A stretch of 64,000 bases of DNA. It comes from Pirellula staleyi DSM 6068 (GTDB lineage Bacteria; Planctomycetota; Planctomycetia; Pirellulales; Pirellulaceae). The stretch's first letter is position 1. Each line of letters starts with the position of its first letter. The stretch lies in the NCBI RefSeq assembly GCF_000025185.1, contig NC_013720.1, positions 806,001 through 870,000 on the forward strand, in the 5' to 3' direction. Below, in pieces: positions 31,900 through 40,985 of this stretch. The position numbers and the translations under genes are program-made. The notes beneath the pieces are model-generated. The model saw nothing but the letters and a program-made list of their open reading frames with translations. It searched no databases and was not told the origin of the DNA.

Positions 31900-31924
31900 G
31901 TCAGGTACGGGGTACCTGACCTAC
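31900..31924. repeat. GTAGG-family hairpin (GTACCTGAC type)
   Basis: GTCAGGTAC, GGG, GTACCTGAC, CTAC: it differs from the copies at 18147 and 20118 by one loop base. It lies 30 bp past the ppdK stop codon. Confidence 0.8.
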
Positions 31925-31954
31925 GTCATTGCGGCAGGCCCATTAACAAGCAGC

Positions 31955-34636
31955 CTACTTTTTGCTGTTCTTGAGAGCAGCTTGGGCGGCGGCGAGGCGG
32001 GCGATTGGCACGCGGAATGGCGAGCAGCTGACGTAGTCGAGTCCTGCGCGGTGGCAGAATTCGATCGAAGCTGGATCACCACCATGTTCGCCGCAAATGC
32101 CGATCTTGAGGTCCTTCTTCGTGCTGCGACCCTTCTTCACGCCGATTTCGACCAGCTGACCGACACCCGATTGATCGAGCGTTTGGAACGGGTCGGCGAG
32201 GAACAGATCTTTCTTCATGTAGTCGGGCAAGAAGCTGTTGATGTCGTCGCGGCTGATGCCGAACGTCATCTGCGTCAAGTCGTTCGTACCGAAGCTGAAG
32301 AAGTCGGCGTACTCGGCCACCTTGTCGGCGGTGAGAGCAGCACGGGGGATTTCGATCATCGTGCCGACGAGCACGTCGAGCGTACCCTTGAACTTGTGTT
32401 CGGCCTTCACGGTTTCGATCGTCTCTTCGGTCAGCTTGCGGAGCATGGCGAGCTCGGCAGCGGTGCCGACGAGTGGGATCATGATCTCGGGACGAGCGTC
32501 GATCTTCTTCCCCTTGCAAACGATCGCCGCTTCGATGATCGCCCGGACCTGCATCTCGAGGATTTCAGGATAGGTGACGCTCAAACGGCAACCACGGTGA
32601 CCGAGCATCGGGTTGGATTCGTGCAGCTGAGCTACGCGAGCCTTGATGACGGCGGGCTTCACGCCCATTTGCTTGGCGAGTTCTTCTTGGGTCTTCGCGT
32701 CGTGTGGCACGAATTCGTGAAGTGGTGGATCGAGAAGGCGAATGGTGACAGGCAAGCCCTTCATGGCGGTGAAGATGCCGGTGAAGTCTTCGCGCTGAAT
32801 CGGCAGCAGCTTGGCGAGGGCCGCCTTGCGTGCGTCGAGTTCGGTGGCGAGGATCATTTCGCGCATCGCAGCGATGCGGTCTTCACCGAAGAACATATGT
32901 TCGGTGCGGCAGAGGCCAATGCCCTCAGCGCCGAATTCGCGAGCACGGCTCGAGTCTTCAGGGCTGTCGGCGTTGGTGCGAATGTTGAGGGTGCGGTATT
33001 TGTCCGACCACTTCATCACGGTGGCAAAATCGCCGCCGAGTTTGGGCTCTTGCGTCGCCATGGCGCCGGCAAACACTTCGCCCGTGGTGCCGTTGATGGT
33101 GATCACATCGCCAGCGCCGTAGGTCTTGCCTTTGATCATCATCTTCTTGGCTTTTTCGTCGATCGTCATTTCGCCTGCGCCGACGACGCAGCAACGACCC
33201 CAACCGCGAGCCACCACAGCAGCGTGGCTGGTCATACCACCGGTGCTGGTGAGAATACCAGCGGCCGAGTGCATACCGGCGACGTCTTCGGGGCTGGTTT
33301 CTTTACGGCAGAGAATCACCTTCTCGCCCGAGGCAGCACGTTCGACAGCTTCTTCAGCGGTGAAGGCGAGCTTGCCCACAGCGGCACCTGGCGAAGCAGG
33401 GAGACCGATGGTGAGAACCTTGCCACCTTCGCGAGCCGTTTCAAGGGCCTTGGTGTCGAGGCTGGGGAGCAGGAGCTGCGACAAGTCGCCAGCGGGGATG
33501 CGCATCACACCTTGTTCTTCGGTGATGAGCTTCTCTTTGACCATGTCGACGGCCATCTTCACAGCGGCGGTGCCGGTGCGCTTGCCGTTGCGGGTTTGCA
33601 GCATGAAGAGAACACCCTTTTCGATGGTGAACTCGATGTCCTGCATGTCTTTGTAGTGCTCTTCGAGGATCTTTTTGATCTCGAGCAGCTGCTTGTGGAT
33701 CGCCTTGTTCCACTTGGGCATTTCGGCCACAGGCTGAGGCGTACGAATACCAGCAACCACGTCTTCGCCTTGGGCGTTGATGAGGAATTCGCCGAAGAAT
33801 TCATTCTTGCCTGTGTTCGGGTCGCGGGTGAAAGCGACACCGGTGCCGCTGTCGTCGCCCATGTTGCCATAGACCATCGACTGTACGTTCACAGCGGTGC
33901 CGAGCAGGCCGCGAATGTTTTCGACTTCGCGATACTTCACTGCCTTATCGCCCATCCAGCTCTTGAACACAGCACCGATGGCTGCTTCGAGCTGTGCATA
34001 GGGATCTTGAGGGAAGTCGTTGCCGGTGTACTTGCGATAGACTTCTTTGTAGGCCTTGCAGAGTTCGATGAGGCCTTCGGCTGGCACATCGGTATCGAGC
34101 TTCGCTTTGTACTTCTTCTTGATGCCGTCAAAGATGTGTTCGTAGTGCTCGTGATCGACACCCATCACAACGTCGCCGAACATGTTGATGAGGCGGCGGT
34201 AGGCATCGTAGGCAAAGCGTTCGTTGCCGGTGGCGTTGGCCAGACCAGCGGTCGAAACGTCGTTGAGACCGAGGTTCAGAATGGTGTTCATCATGCCCGG
34301 CATCGAGAGCTTAGCGCCCGAGCGAACACTGACGAGCAACGGATTCTTGTCGTCGCCGAACTTCTTGCCGAGCTCTTTTTCGAGCGAGCCGACATGCTTG
34401 CGAACTTCGTCCATCAAACCATCGGGCATCTTGCGTCCGCTCTTGTAGTAGAGGTCGCAAACTTCGGTGGTGATGGTGAAGCCGGGAGGAACAGGCAGAC
34501 CGATCGACGTCATGTCGGCGAGGTTGGCACCTTTGCCGCCGAGGAGGTCTTTGCTCAGTCCTTTGCCTTCGGACTTGCTCTTGCTGAAGTAGTAACACAT
34601 CTTGCCGCTTTTGGCGGCAGGCTTCACTTTGGCCAT
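31955..34636 (-). CDS. ppdK: Pyruvate, phosphate dikinase
   Basis: 893 residues, typical length. The N-terminal nucleotide-binding domain has GGKGANLADMTSIGLPVPPG and VSVRSGAKLSMPGMMNTILN. The swivelling domain has the catalytic His in TSTGGMTSHAAVVARGWGR. The PEP-binding barrel has GLCRTEHMFF, LLDPPLHEF, PMLGHRGCRL and the catalytic Cys in CGEHGGDPASIEF. The enzyme interconverts pyruvate, ATP and phosphate with PEP, AMP and pyrophosphate, in glycolysis or gluconeogenesis. All key residues are present. The plus strand carries a 920-codon antisense open frame that is a codon-bias shadow. A R1 hairpin, a GTAGG hairpin and spacer E follow the stop. Confidence 0.97.
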   Translation of the reverse strand: MAKVKPAAKSGKMCYYFSKSKSEGKGLSKDLLGGKGANLADMTSIGLPVPPGFTITTEVCDLYYKSGRKMPDGLMDEVRKHVGSLEKELGKKFGDDKNPLLVSVRSGAKLSMPGMMNTILNLGLNDVSTAGLANATGNERFAYDAYRRLINMFGDVVMGVDHEHYEHIFDGIKKKYKAKLDTDVPAEGLIELCKAYKEVYRKYTGNDFPQDPYAQLEAAIGAVFKSWMGDKAVKYREVENIRGLLGTAVNVQSMVYGNMGDDSGTGVAFTRDPNTGKNEFFGEFLINAQGEDVVAGIRTPQPVAEMPKWNKAIHKQLLEIKKILEEHYKDMQDIEFTIEKGVLFMLQTRNGKRTGTAAVKMAVDMVKEKLITEEQGVMRIPAGDLSQLLLPSLDTKALETAREGGKVLTIGLPASPGAAVGKLAFTAEEAVERAASGEKVILCRKETSPEDVAGMHSAAGILTSTGGMTSHAAVVARGWGRCCVVGAGEMTIDEKAKKMMIKGKTYGAGDVITINGTTGEVFAGAMATQEPKLGGDFATVMKWSDKYRTLNIRTNADSPEDSSRAREFGAEGIGLCRTEHMFFGEDRIAAMREMILATELDARKAALAKLLPIQREDFTGIFTAMKGLPVTIRLLDPPLHEFVPHDAKTQEELAKQMGVKPAVIKARVAQLHESNPMLGHRGCRLSVTYPEILEMQVRAIIEAAIVCKGKKIDARPEIMIPLVGTAAELAMLRKLTEETIETVKAEHKFKGTLDVLVGTMIEIPRAALTADKVAEYADFFSFGTNDLTQMTFGISRDDINSFLPDYMKKDLFLADPFQTLDQSGVGQLVEIGVKKGRSTKKDLKIGICGEHGGDPASIEFCHRAGLDYVSCSPFRVPIARLAAAQAALKNSKK

Positions 34637-35526
34637 GCTAAAAATGCTCGCTGCTAAAGAGAGGAGGTTGCGACTCGCCTGAGCGTTGGGGCTGTCGCGA
34701 TCTCCGGTTTCACGCTCGAAATCTTACGCTCGTAAATTGCATATTTGCTTGCCGGGCCGGACTGCGCTAGCGATGGTCGCGCTCAGCTGCGAGCTAGAGA
34801 GCCTGCACCAATACAGTGAGGCAGATCGCGACGAGTGGCGACGCTTGATAAACGCTCGACTCGCACGAACCAGCAGCGGAGAGTGACCGGCTGTCGACAG
34901 GCTGGCGTCCCCGTGATCCCATCCTGAGATCGCCGCTGGGCATCGCATTGTGTCGTCAACCGCCAGAAGATCGGCCTGCTATCAGGCAAAAAATGAACAG
35001 AAAATCTAGCAGCGAAGTGGTTTAGCGTCAATGAAGGGGGGCTGCTGTGGGACGCGAAAAATCCGCAGCGAAATGAAGTTTTCGGGAACGGAGAGGGGGA
35101 CAAGCCGTAGCGCGCAGCGGCTCGAGCGGAAGATAACCAGCGGCGCCGGGCTCGCGCACATCCAGCCGCCGATCCCCGCACACTTCGCCCGAGCCACTGG
35201 CGGAACGGGGTGCCGTTGGTCTTGTACCAGCCGAGAGCAGGGCCGAAGGCCAGAGCGGCAGTCGATGTGGCGACCAGAACGGCCGCTGGGCTCCCGAGGT
35301 CCCGAGGGTGAATCGAACCTGGCCACTGCATCGAGACCAGCCAATATGGCAGCCTGAGTGACCGCTAAAGAGGTTTACGGCGCATTAAGTTCACCTTGCA
35401 TGCAGAAGCGCCAGCCGCGATTTACCCGCCCCTTGGTAGTTAAAAGTGCTTGCAACTGCACGCTTGGCGACGCACAATCTGGCGCACGACGCCCTGCCCC
35501 GCTCTCCCTCGAATGGTCCTACCACG
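34637..35526 (+). other. 890-bp interval without a supported gene
   Basis: Open frames here (for example 34783-35331 and 35006-35344 on the minus strand, 34686-34886 on the plus strand) are Arg-, Ser- and Pro-rich and look like noncoding translations. I checked for tRNA, tmRNA and SRP features; one T-loop-like GGTTCGATTC near 35310 has no pairing stem. It may hold a decayed gene or an unrecognised RNA, plus the promoters of two divergent genes. Confidence 0.4.
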
Positions 35527-38500
35527 ATGCCTGCCAGCCGCTTTCTCCGCCCCATTTTGCTCGCGCTTCTTGCGCTGCTGTTCTGCACCGCCGAGCTCCC
35601 TGCAGTCGACCCCGCCACGACCCCATCAGCCGATTCTAGTCAGTCTGCCGCCGCGGCCCAGCTTGGCATGGTCGACCCACCCCTGCCAGATGGCACCGAG
35701 GCGGGAAAAGCCCAAATCGGCGGTTTTCGCGTTCCTCAGCCGCTAGTGGTCGAGCTGTTTGCCGCCGAGCCGCAACTCGCCAGTCCGGTCGCCATCGGCC
35801 TCGACGAGCAGAACCGGGTCTACGTCGCTGAGGAGTTCCGCTTCAACCGGGGGACGGAAGAGAACCGAACGCGTCCCTTCTTCTTAGAAGATGATCTGCA
35901 GTTAAAGACCACTGCCGATCGGCTGGCGATGTACGAAAAATATGCCGACCGCTTTGAAGGTGGCATGAATTGGTTTCGTAAATATAGCGATCAAATTCGC
36001 CGCGTTGTCGACACCGATGGGGATGGAAAAGCGGATCAATCGACCGTGTTTCTTACGGGACTCAACGATCCGCTCGATGGACTCGCTTCGGGTGTGCTGG
36101 CGTATCGCGGCAACATTTATGTGACAAACATACCCAAGCTCTACGCCCTGCGCGACGACGATGGCAATGGGGTGGCCGACGAAAAACATGCAATTCTCGA
36201 TGGCTTTGGAGTGAACTGCGCGTTCCTTGGCCACGATTTGCATGGGCTGGTGATCGGCCCCGACGGTCGGCTGTATTTTTCGGTCGGCGATCGCGGGTTT
36301 CATGTCAAAACCAAAGAAGGAACCACACTTTCACAGCCTCGCCGTGGCGCAGTGTTTCGCTGCGAGCTTGATGGCAGCAAGCTCGAGGTAGTACATACCG
36401 GCCTGCGCAATCCCCAAGAATTGGCGTTTACAGATAAGGGCCAACTCTTTACCGCTGATAATAATTGCGACAAAGGAGATCACTCGCGATTGGTATGGAT
36501 CCTTAAAGGTGCCGACAGTGGTTGGAATATGGCCTATCAAACTATTCCACAGCCTTATGAGACCGGTCCTTGGCATGCGGAAAAGATTTGGTATGTCGAT
36601 GGAGAACCCTCGACGATTGGAGTGCGACCTGCATGCTATTTACCACCGGTCGGAAAGCTCGGCGCAGGGCCAAGTGGACTCGCGTTTCATAGTGGTGTCG
36701 GCTTTGCACCCGAGCTTCGAGGTCGCTTCTTTCACTGCAACTACACCGGCAATGGTGGAATCGAATCGATTGCCATCGAGCGGAGCGGATCGAGCTATAA
36801 AATCACGAAGCACGAAGATTTCCTGAAGCCGATTTCAGCGACCGACTGCGATTTTGGCTACGACGGAAAACTCTATGTCTCCGACTTTGTAGGACTCGAT
36901 TGGAGCGGGAAAACCCGCGGCGGACGCATTTACACAGTCAGCGATCCTTCGCAAAAAGAGCTCGCAATTACGAAGGAAGTGCAACGGTTTTTTGCCGAAG
37001 GATTTGAGAAGAAACCGAGCAGCCAACTCGCCTCGATTCTCGCTCACGACGACTATCGCGCGCGACATCGCGCTCAGCTGATGCTCGTGGAACGAGCGAC
37101 CGAAGAAACGAAAGCCTCGAAGACCGAAGCGTTCGATCTACTCATGGCGGCAGCGAAGTCGGATGAATCGCTCAAAGCCAAACTGCATGGCATTTGGGGG
37201 CTCGGAATCTTAATACGCACCCCGCACGCGATTGAGCTAAATCAGCGTTATGATGCCGCGACTCTGCTCCTTGCGACTTTAGACCATCCAGACATTGATA
37301 TTGTGGCTGCTACATGCACAGCCCTTGGCGAAGCTTATTCTCTGTTTCCCAAGGCATTACAGACGGGAGTCCCAGCCAAGCTTGAGGCATTAGCTGCCAG
37401 CGACGACCCGGCGCGAGCATTTCATGCACTCATGGCGCTGGGTGATTGCTGCACAACCTTTAAACTAGCAACCGTTCTTCAAACGCAGTTGCCTCGCACC
37501 GAAACCGACTCCTACTTGCGACATGCGGTGGTCTATTATTTGGTTCACTCTGCATCGATCGACAATATCGTTGCACTTGCGAAATCAGAGAATGCCAACG
37601 ATCGACTCGTCGCCACCCTGGTCCTGCGTTGCTGGAGCGATCCGACAGAGCTCGGCTGGAAGCGAGAAAGTGATGCGAAAGTTGCCACGGCAATCCAGCA
37701 ACTGCTGGAGGATGCCGATTTAGTCGTGGCCACCGAAGCTGCTCGAGTTGTAAACGACTTGCCCATCCCAGCACTGCTACCCGCACTCGCCAATCAAGCG
37801 CAGCGTCTGACACAAGGCTCGCTGCAAGTGCCCGATGCACTCGCGCGACGCGTGATCGAGGCCAATTTCGCCCTCGCTCAAGAGGGCTCGCTCGACCAAC
37901 TCATCGCGATGGTTCAGTCGCCACTGTTCAGCGTGACGGTACGCCAAGAAACGCTCGCCGCACTTCGCGTTTGGGATCAGCCCTCGCAGCGCAATCGCGC
38001 GACAGGCGTTTGGCGCGAGGTCTCTGGCGGTAATCAGCAGCTACTGGACAAACGACTCAAAGAAGAAGTGCCGCGATTCCTCGCTGCGGCTAGTAGCGAT
38101 CTCATTCCCCAGATCATCGAGTTGATCGATGCTCGCAAACTCGCCACCGACGACACTTCGATTGTCGATATCGCCACGAACGATCGACTCCCAGCGACGG
38201 CACGAGCCTTTGCCTTGAAAATCCTGGTCGATCGCAAATCGCCACAAGCCATCGCGATCGCCACCAAGTTTACAAGCGATCCAGTTCCTGCGATTCGTGT
38301 CGCAAGCCTTGAAGCATTTTTGACGCTCGACCAAGAGCAAGGTATAGCGAAACTTCTCGCGCGGATGAGTTCGGCCGATGCATATCCGAGCGAAAAACAA
38401 GCGGCGATTCGCTTGCTGAGTAAGCTCGATAAACCCGAAGCAATCGCTGCTGTAGTGCAGCAAATTGAGGCACTGAAGTCGGGCGAGCTTACGACGGCAC

Positions 38501-39072
38501 TCAGGCTCGAAGCCATCACTGCTGCTGCTGAGCCCAAGGTGAATGAGAAGCTTTCTGCCGAAGTGAAACAATTGCTCGCTGATCGTGCGAAGCTTGCGCC
38601 CATCGAGCGTCTTTCGACCACACTCGAAGGTGGTAATGCCGATCATGGTCGCGACATTTTCTATGGACACGCACAAGCGCAGTGCGCACGCTGTCACAAA
38701 ATCGAAGAGCGTGGCGGGATCGCGGGACCGGATCTTTCGGGCATCGGTTTGCGAGGATCACGCGAACATCTTCTCGAATCGATCATCACACCCGATACCA
38801 AAATCGCTCCCGGATTTGGCACCATCAATCTGCTGCTTGCCGATGGAACTACCGTGACCGGCGTGATCAAAGAAGAGAACGAACAAAGCATCATGCTCGA
38901 ACTAGCCAGCGGCGAAAAACGGTTGATTGCTGCCGAGGATATTGAGCAGCGATCGACTCCGAAGAGCGCGATGCCGCAGATGCTGACGGTCCTCAGCGAG
39001 TCGCAGATTCGTGATCTGATCGAGTACCTCTCGCAACAGAAAATCGGGCCAAAACCCTCGGTATCAGAGTAG
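35527..39072 (+). CDS. PVC-type membrane-bound beta-propeller/HEAT protein with C-terminal cytochrome c domain
   Basis: 1181 residues from the ATG at 35527; an upstream frame extension is not protein-like. Signal peptide MPASRFLRPILLALLALLFC. Residues 60-480 form a glucose-dehydrogenase-like beta-propeller with GLDEQNRVYVAEEFRFNRG, DTDGDGKADQSTVF and DGRLYFSVGDRGFHV. Residues about 500-970 are HEAT-like helical repeats. Residues 1035-1170 are a heme domain with one CxxCH (CARCHKIEERGGIAGPDLSG, 1053-1057). This is the planctomycete/verrucomicrobial membrane-bound dehydrogenase-like family, probably periplasmic electron-transfer oxidoreductases of unknown substrate. It converges on the diheme protein gene with 52 bp between stops. 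Confidence 0.93.
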   Translation: MPASRFLRPILLALLALLFCTAELPAVDPATTPSADSSQSAAAAQLGMVDPPLPDGTEAGKAQIGGFRVPQPLVVELFAAEPQLASPVAIGLDEQNRVYVAEEFRFNRGTEENRTRPFFLEDDLQLKTTADRLAMYEKYADRFEGGMNWFRKYSDQIRRVVDTDGDGKADQSTVFLTGLNDPLDGLASGVLAYRGNIYVTNIPKLYALRDDDGNGVADEKHAILDGFGVNCAFLGHDLHGLVIGPDGRLYFSVGDRGFHVKTKEGTTLSQPRRGAVFRCELDGSKLEVVHTGLRNPQELAFTDKGQLFTADNNCDKGDHSRLVWILKGADSGWNMAYQTIPQPYETGPWHAEKIWYVDGEPSTIGVRPACYLPPVGKLGAGPSGLAFHSGVGFAPELRGRFFHCNYTGNGGIESIAIERSGSSYKITKHEDFLKPISATDCDFGYDGKLYVSDFVGLDWSGKTRGGRIYTVSDPSQKELAITKEVQRFFAEGFEKKPSSQLASILAHDDYRARHRAQLMLVERATEETKASKTEAFDLLMAAAKSDESLKAKLHGIWGLGILIRTPHAIELNQRYDAATLLLATLDHPDIDIVAATCTALGEAYSLFPKALQTGVPAKLEALAASDDPARAFHALMALGDCCTTFKLATVLQTQLPRTETDSYLRHAVVYYLVHSASIDNIVALAKSENANDRLVATLVLRCWSDPTELGWKRESDAKVATAIQQLLEDADLVVATEAARVVNDLPIPALLPALANQAQRLTQGSLQVPDALARRVIEANFALAQEGSLDQLIAMVQSPLFSVTVRQETLAALRVWDQPSQRNRATGVWREVSGGNQQLLDKRLKEEVPRFLAAASSDLIPQIIELIDARKLATDDTSIVDIATNDRLPATARAFALKILVDRKSPQAIAIATKFTSDPVPAIRVASLEAFLTLDQEQGIAKLLARMSSADAYPSEKQAAIRLLSKLDKPEAIAAVVQQIEALKSGELTTALRLEAITAAAEPKVNEKLSAEVKQLLADRAKLAPIERLSTTLEGGNADHGRDIFYGHAQAQCARCHKIEERGGIAGPDLSGIGLRGSREHLLESIITPDTKIAPGFGTINLLLADGTTVTGVIKEENEQSIMLELASGEKRLIAAEDIEQRSTPKSAMPQMLTVLSESQIRDLIEYLSQQKIGPKPSVSE

Positions 39073-39124
39073 TTTTCGCAACCATCCGAGGATCATCGCG
39101 ATACGTTCAACTAGCCCGATGAGG

Positions 39125-40945
39125 TTACAAACTCTCGAGGAAAAAGAGAAGGTCATCGAGTTCCGCTGCTGCCAAATCGCGTGGCAGCTGATGACCGTGC
39201 ACTTCAAACACATCGCGCAGCTGTTTCGCGCGCGAGTCGTGCAAAAAAGCTTTCCCCTGCCCAACGCCGCGCAGCGATGGCGGATTGAATTTCTTCTGGC
39301 CGAGTTCGTCTTCAAGCCCCACTTCCACCGATTCTTGAATGGTGAACGTCAACGGCGGTATGTGGCATCGCTTGCAATCGAGCGATTGAAAGAGTTGCTG
39401 GCCGCGCGCTTGTTGTGCTTTGTCGTCGGCTGTTTCAGCGATGCGAAGTGGCGGTGGAACGGCGAGCGTATGCAAATAGGAAGCAATCTCCGACACGCTG
39501 CTAAGCGGAAGATCCTTCGGCATTTGCATGCTCGAGACGAGTGACTGCTCAACTTGCTGCGTGAGGTTTTGATGCTGACCGGTCCACGACCAGCGATCGG
39601 TGAGCGAGGTGCCGAGGAGTGTGAGCGTGCGCTTTGGCGCGCCGATGGTGGCATCCCCTTGCGTGTCGCTCTTGAGGCCATGCGTGTGACCATCGATGTG
39701 ACAACTATGACAGCTTAGCGAACCCGTCGCTGATGTCGCGCCGCTATAAAACAGTCGCTCACCTTTCAGCTGGGGCCAAGCCTCATCGATCGTGGAAAGC
39801 TGCACCGATTCGCGCGGCCACGACTGCTCGCTATCAACGATCGAGATCGAATCGCTCAAGTTATCGACCACGACGAAGCGGCCATCGGCCGTGGGACCTG
39901 CGATCGATAGTGGCCGTTTTCCTAGCGGAATACTCGCGTTTTTCGAAAAAGTATCGCGCGCGAGGATCAGCAGCTCATCGCGACCGGCGAGTGTAATCAG
40001 GAGCTGATTCTTCGTTAGCACGAGCGACGATGGGTCGGCTGCACCACTCGCGAGAGTCTTATCAAGATTCACGACCAAGCTCGGCTCGAGTCGCTGCCCG
40101 GCGTCTTTGCTACTGATCACTGCTGGGAGGCTCGACAGCTTGATGGCACACAACTGGTTCTGCAAAAGTTTGCCACTCATTTGATGCTCAAGCGACGTGG
40201 GAAGCGTTTCGTCGAGCAGTTGTCGCGTAAAAAGAATGCGCGACTCGCGCTCGTCGAGCGTTAGCCCGCGAAGCTGATGTCCGTCGACTGCAAAGCGCGT
40301 CGCGATCGTCTTGTTAGCAAGGTCGATGATGGCATAGTCGCCACCAAAATGATCGGCAACGAGCAGCCTGCTTGCATCGATAAACAGGGCTTCGCCCGGA
40401 TTGAAAGGAAGCGCAATCTCGGTGATGAAGTTCCGAAGCGAAAGTCCATTTGACTGCAAATTTTCCGCAGCAGAATTAACGTCGAGCTTGGCAAGCAGCG
40501 AGGCGTCGACGATCGAAATCGTGCGCTGCCACAAGCTGCTGATCGCGATGTCGCCACGCTTGCTCACAGCAATCTTGTGCGGCGATCGCGCGAGTCGCGT
40601 GCGAGCAACCAGAGTCAGTGCGCCATCGCGCGGAGTAAGTTTCGCGAAGACAAGTTCACTGGCTTTACCATCGGTGATCGCGAAGAGATCGCTATCGCCG
40701 ACGCGCGCGATGGCTGTGAGCGACTGGCCAACATCGATCGACTTCAGCTTGCGTGCTTCAGCCACATCGATCACGTGCACTGCGCCGCTCGATGGTCCAA
40801 CGACAAGGATCGTTTTGCCATCACTCGATACGGCAGCAGACGTGGGTCGTACTTCTAGACCATAGTTTGCGCCGCGCGCAGCGATCGGCAGTAGAAGCAC
40901 CAGTAGCGCGACGAGCAGTTTCCAAAACCGATCCACAGCAGACAT
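39125..40945 (-). CDS. Exported beta-propeller protein with two CxxCH heme sites
   Basis: 606 residues from the ATG at 40945; a GTG at 40936 has better spacing (9 bp) to the same GGAG. The signal peptide includes FWKLLVALLVLLLPIAARGA. Residues 30-390 are YVTN/WD-like propeller blades (SDGKTILVVGPSSGAVHVID, ADGRFVVVDNLSDSISIVDS). The C-terminal third has two heme motifs: SCHSCHIDGHTHG and DCKRCHIPPL, together with QHQNLTQQVEQSLVSSMQMP, as in diheme cytochrome c peroxidase/MauG-like domains. It is probably a periplasmic redox protein. It forms a convergent pair with the PVC heme protein; the two could act together. Confidence 0.88.
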   Translation of the reverse strand: MSAVDRFWKLLVALLVLLLPIAARGANYGLEVRPTSAAVSSDGKTILVVGPSSGAVHVIDVAEARKLKSIDVGQSLTAIARVGDSDLFAITDGKASELVFAKLTPRDGALTLVARTRLARSPHKIAVSKRGDIAISSLWQRTISIVDASLLAKLDVNSAAENLQSNGLSLRNFITEIALPFNPGEALFIDASRLLVADHFGGDYAIIDLANKTIATRFAVDGHQLRGLTLDERESRILFTRQLLDETLPTSLEHQMSGKLLQNQLCAIKLSSLPAVISSKDAGQRLEPSLVVNLDKTLASGAADPSSLVLTKNQLLITLAGRDELLILARDTFSKNASIPLGKRPLSIAGPTADGRFVVVDNLSDSISIVDSEQSWPRESVQLSTIDEAWPQLKGERLFYSGATSATGSLSCHSCHIDGHTHGLKSDTQGDATIGAPKRTLTLLGTSLTDRWSWTGQHQNLTQQVEQSLVSSMQMPKDLPLSSVSEIASYLHTLAVPPPLRIAETADDKAQQARGQQLFQSLDCKRCHIPPLTFTIQESVEVGLEDELGQKKFNPPSLRGVGQGKAFLHDSRAKQLRDVFEVHGHQLPRDLAAAELDDLLFFLESL

Positions 40946-40985
40946 CTCCAAGCAATGGCAAAGCACGAGTATTGTGATCGATGCG

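Noticed and set aside
31895-34657. 920-codon open frame on the plus strand
   Set aside because: It is antisense to ppdK, whose motifs are complete. The translation is His/Gly/Glu-rich and resembles no protein; it results from codon bias.
34686-34900. Possible tmRNA because of GGGGCTGTCG
   Set aside because: No tag-peptide reading frame and no 3' tRNA-like end are present.
35290-35345. tRNA-like T-loop (GGTTCGATTC on the minus strand)
   Set aside because: The bases on both sides do not form a T-stem, and no acceptor or anticodon arm is found.
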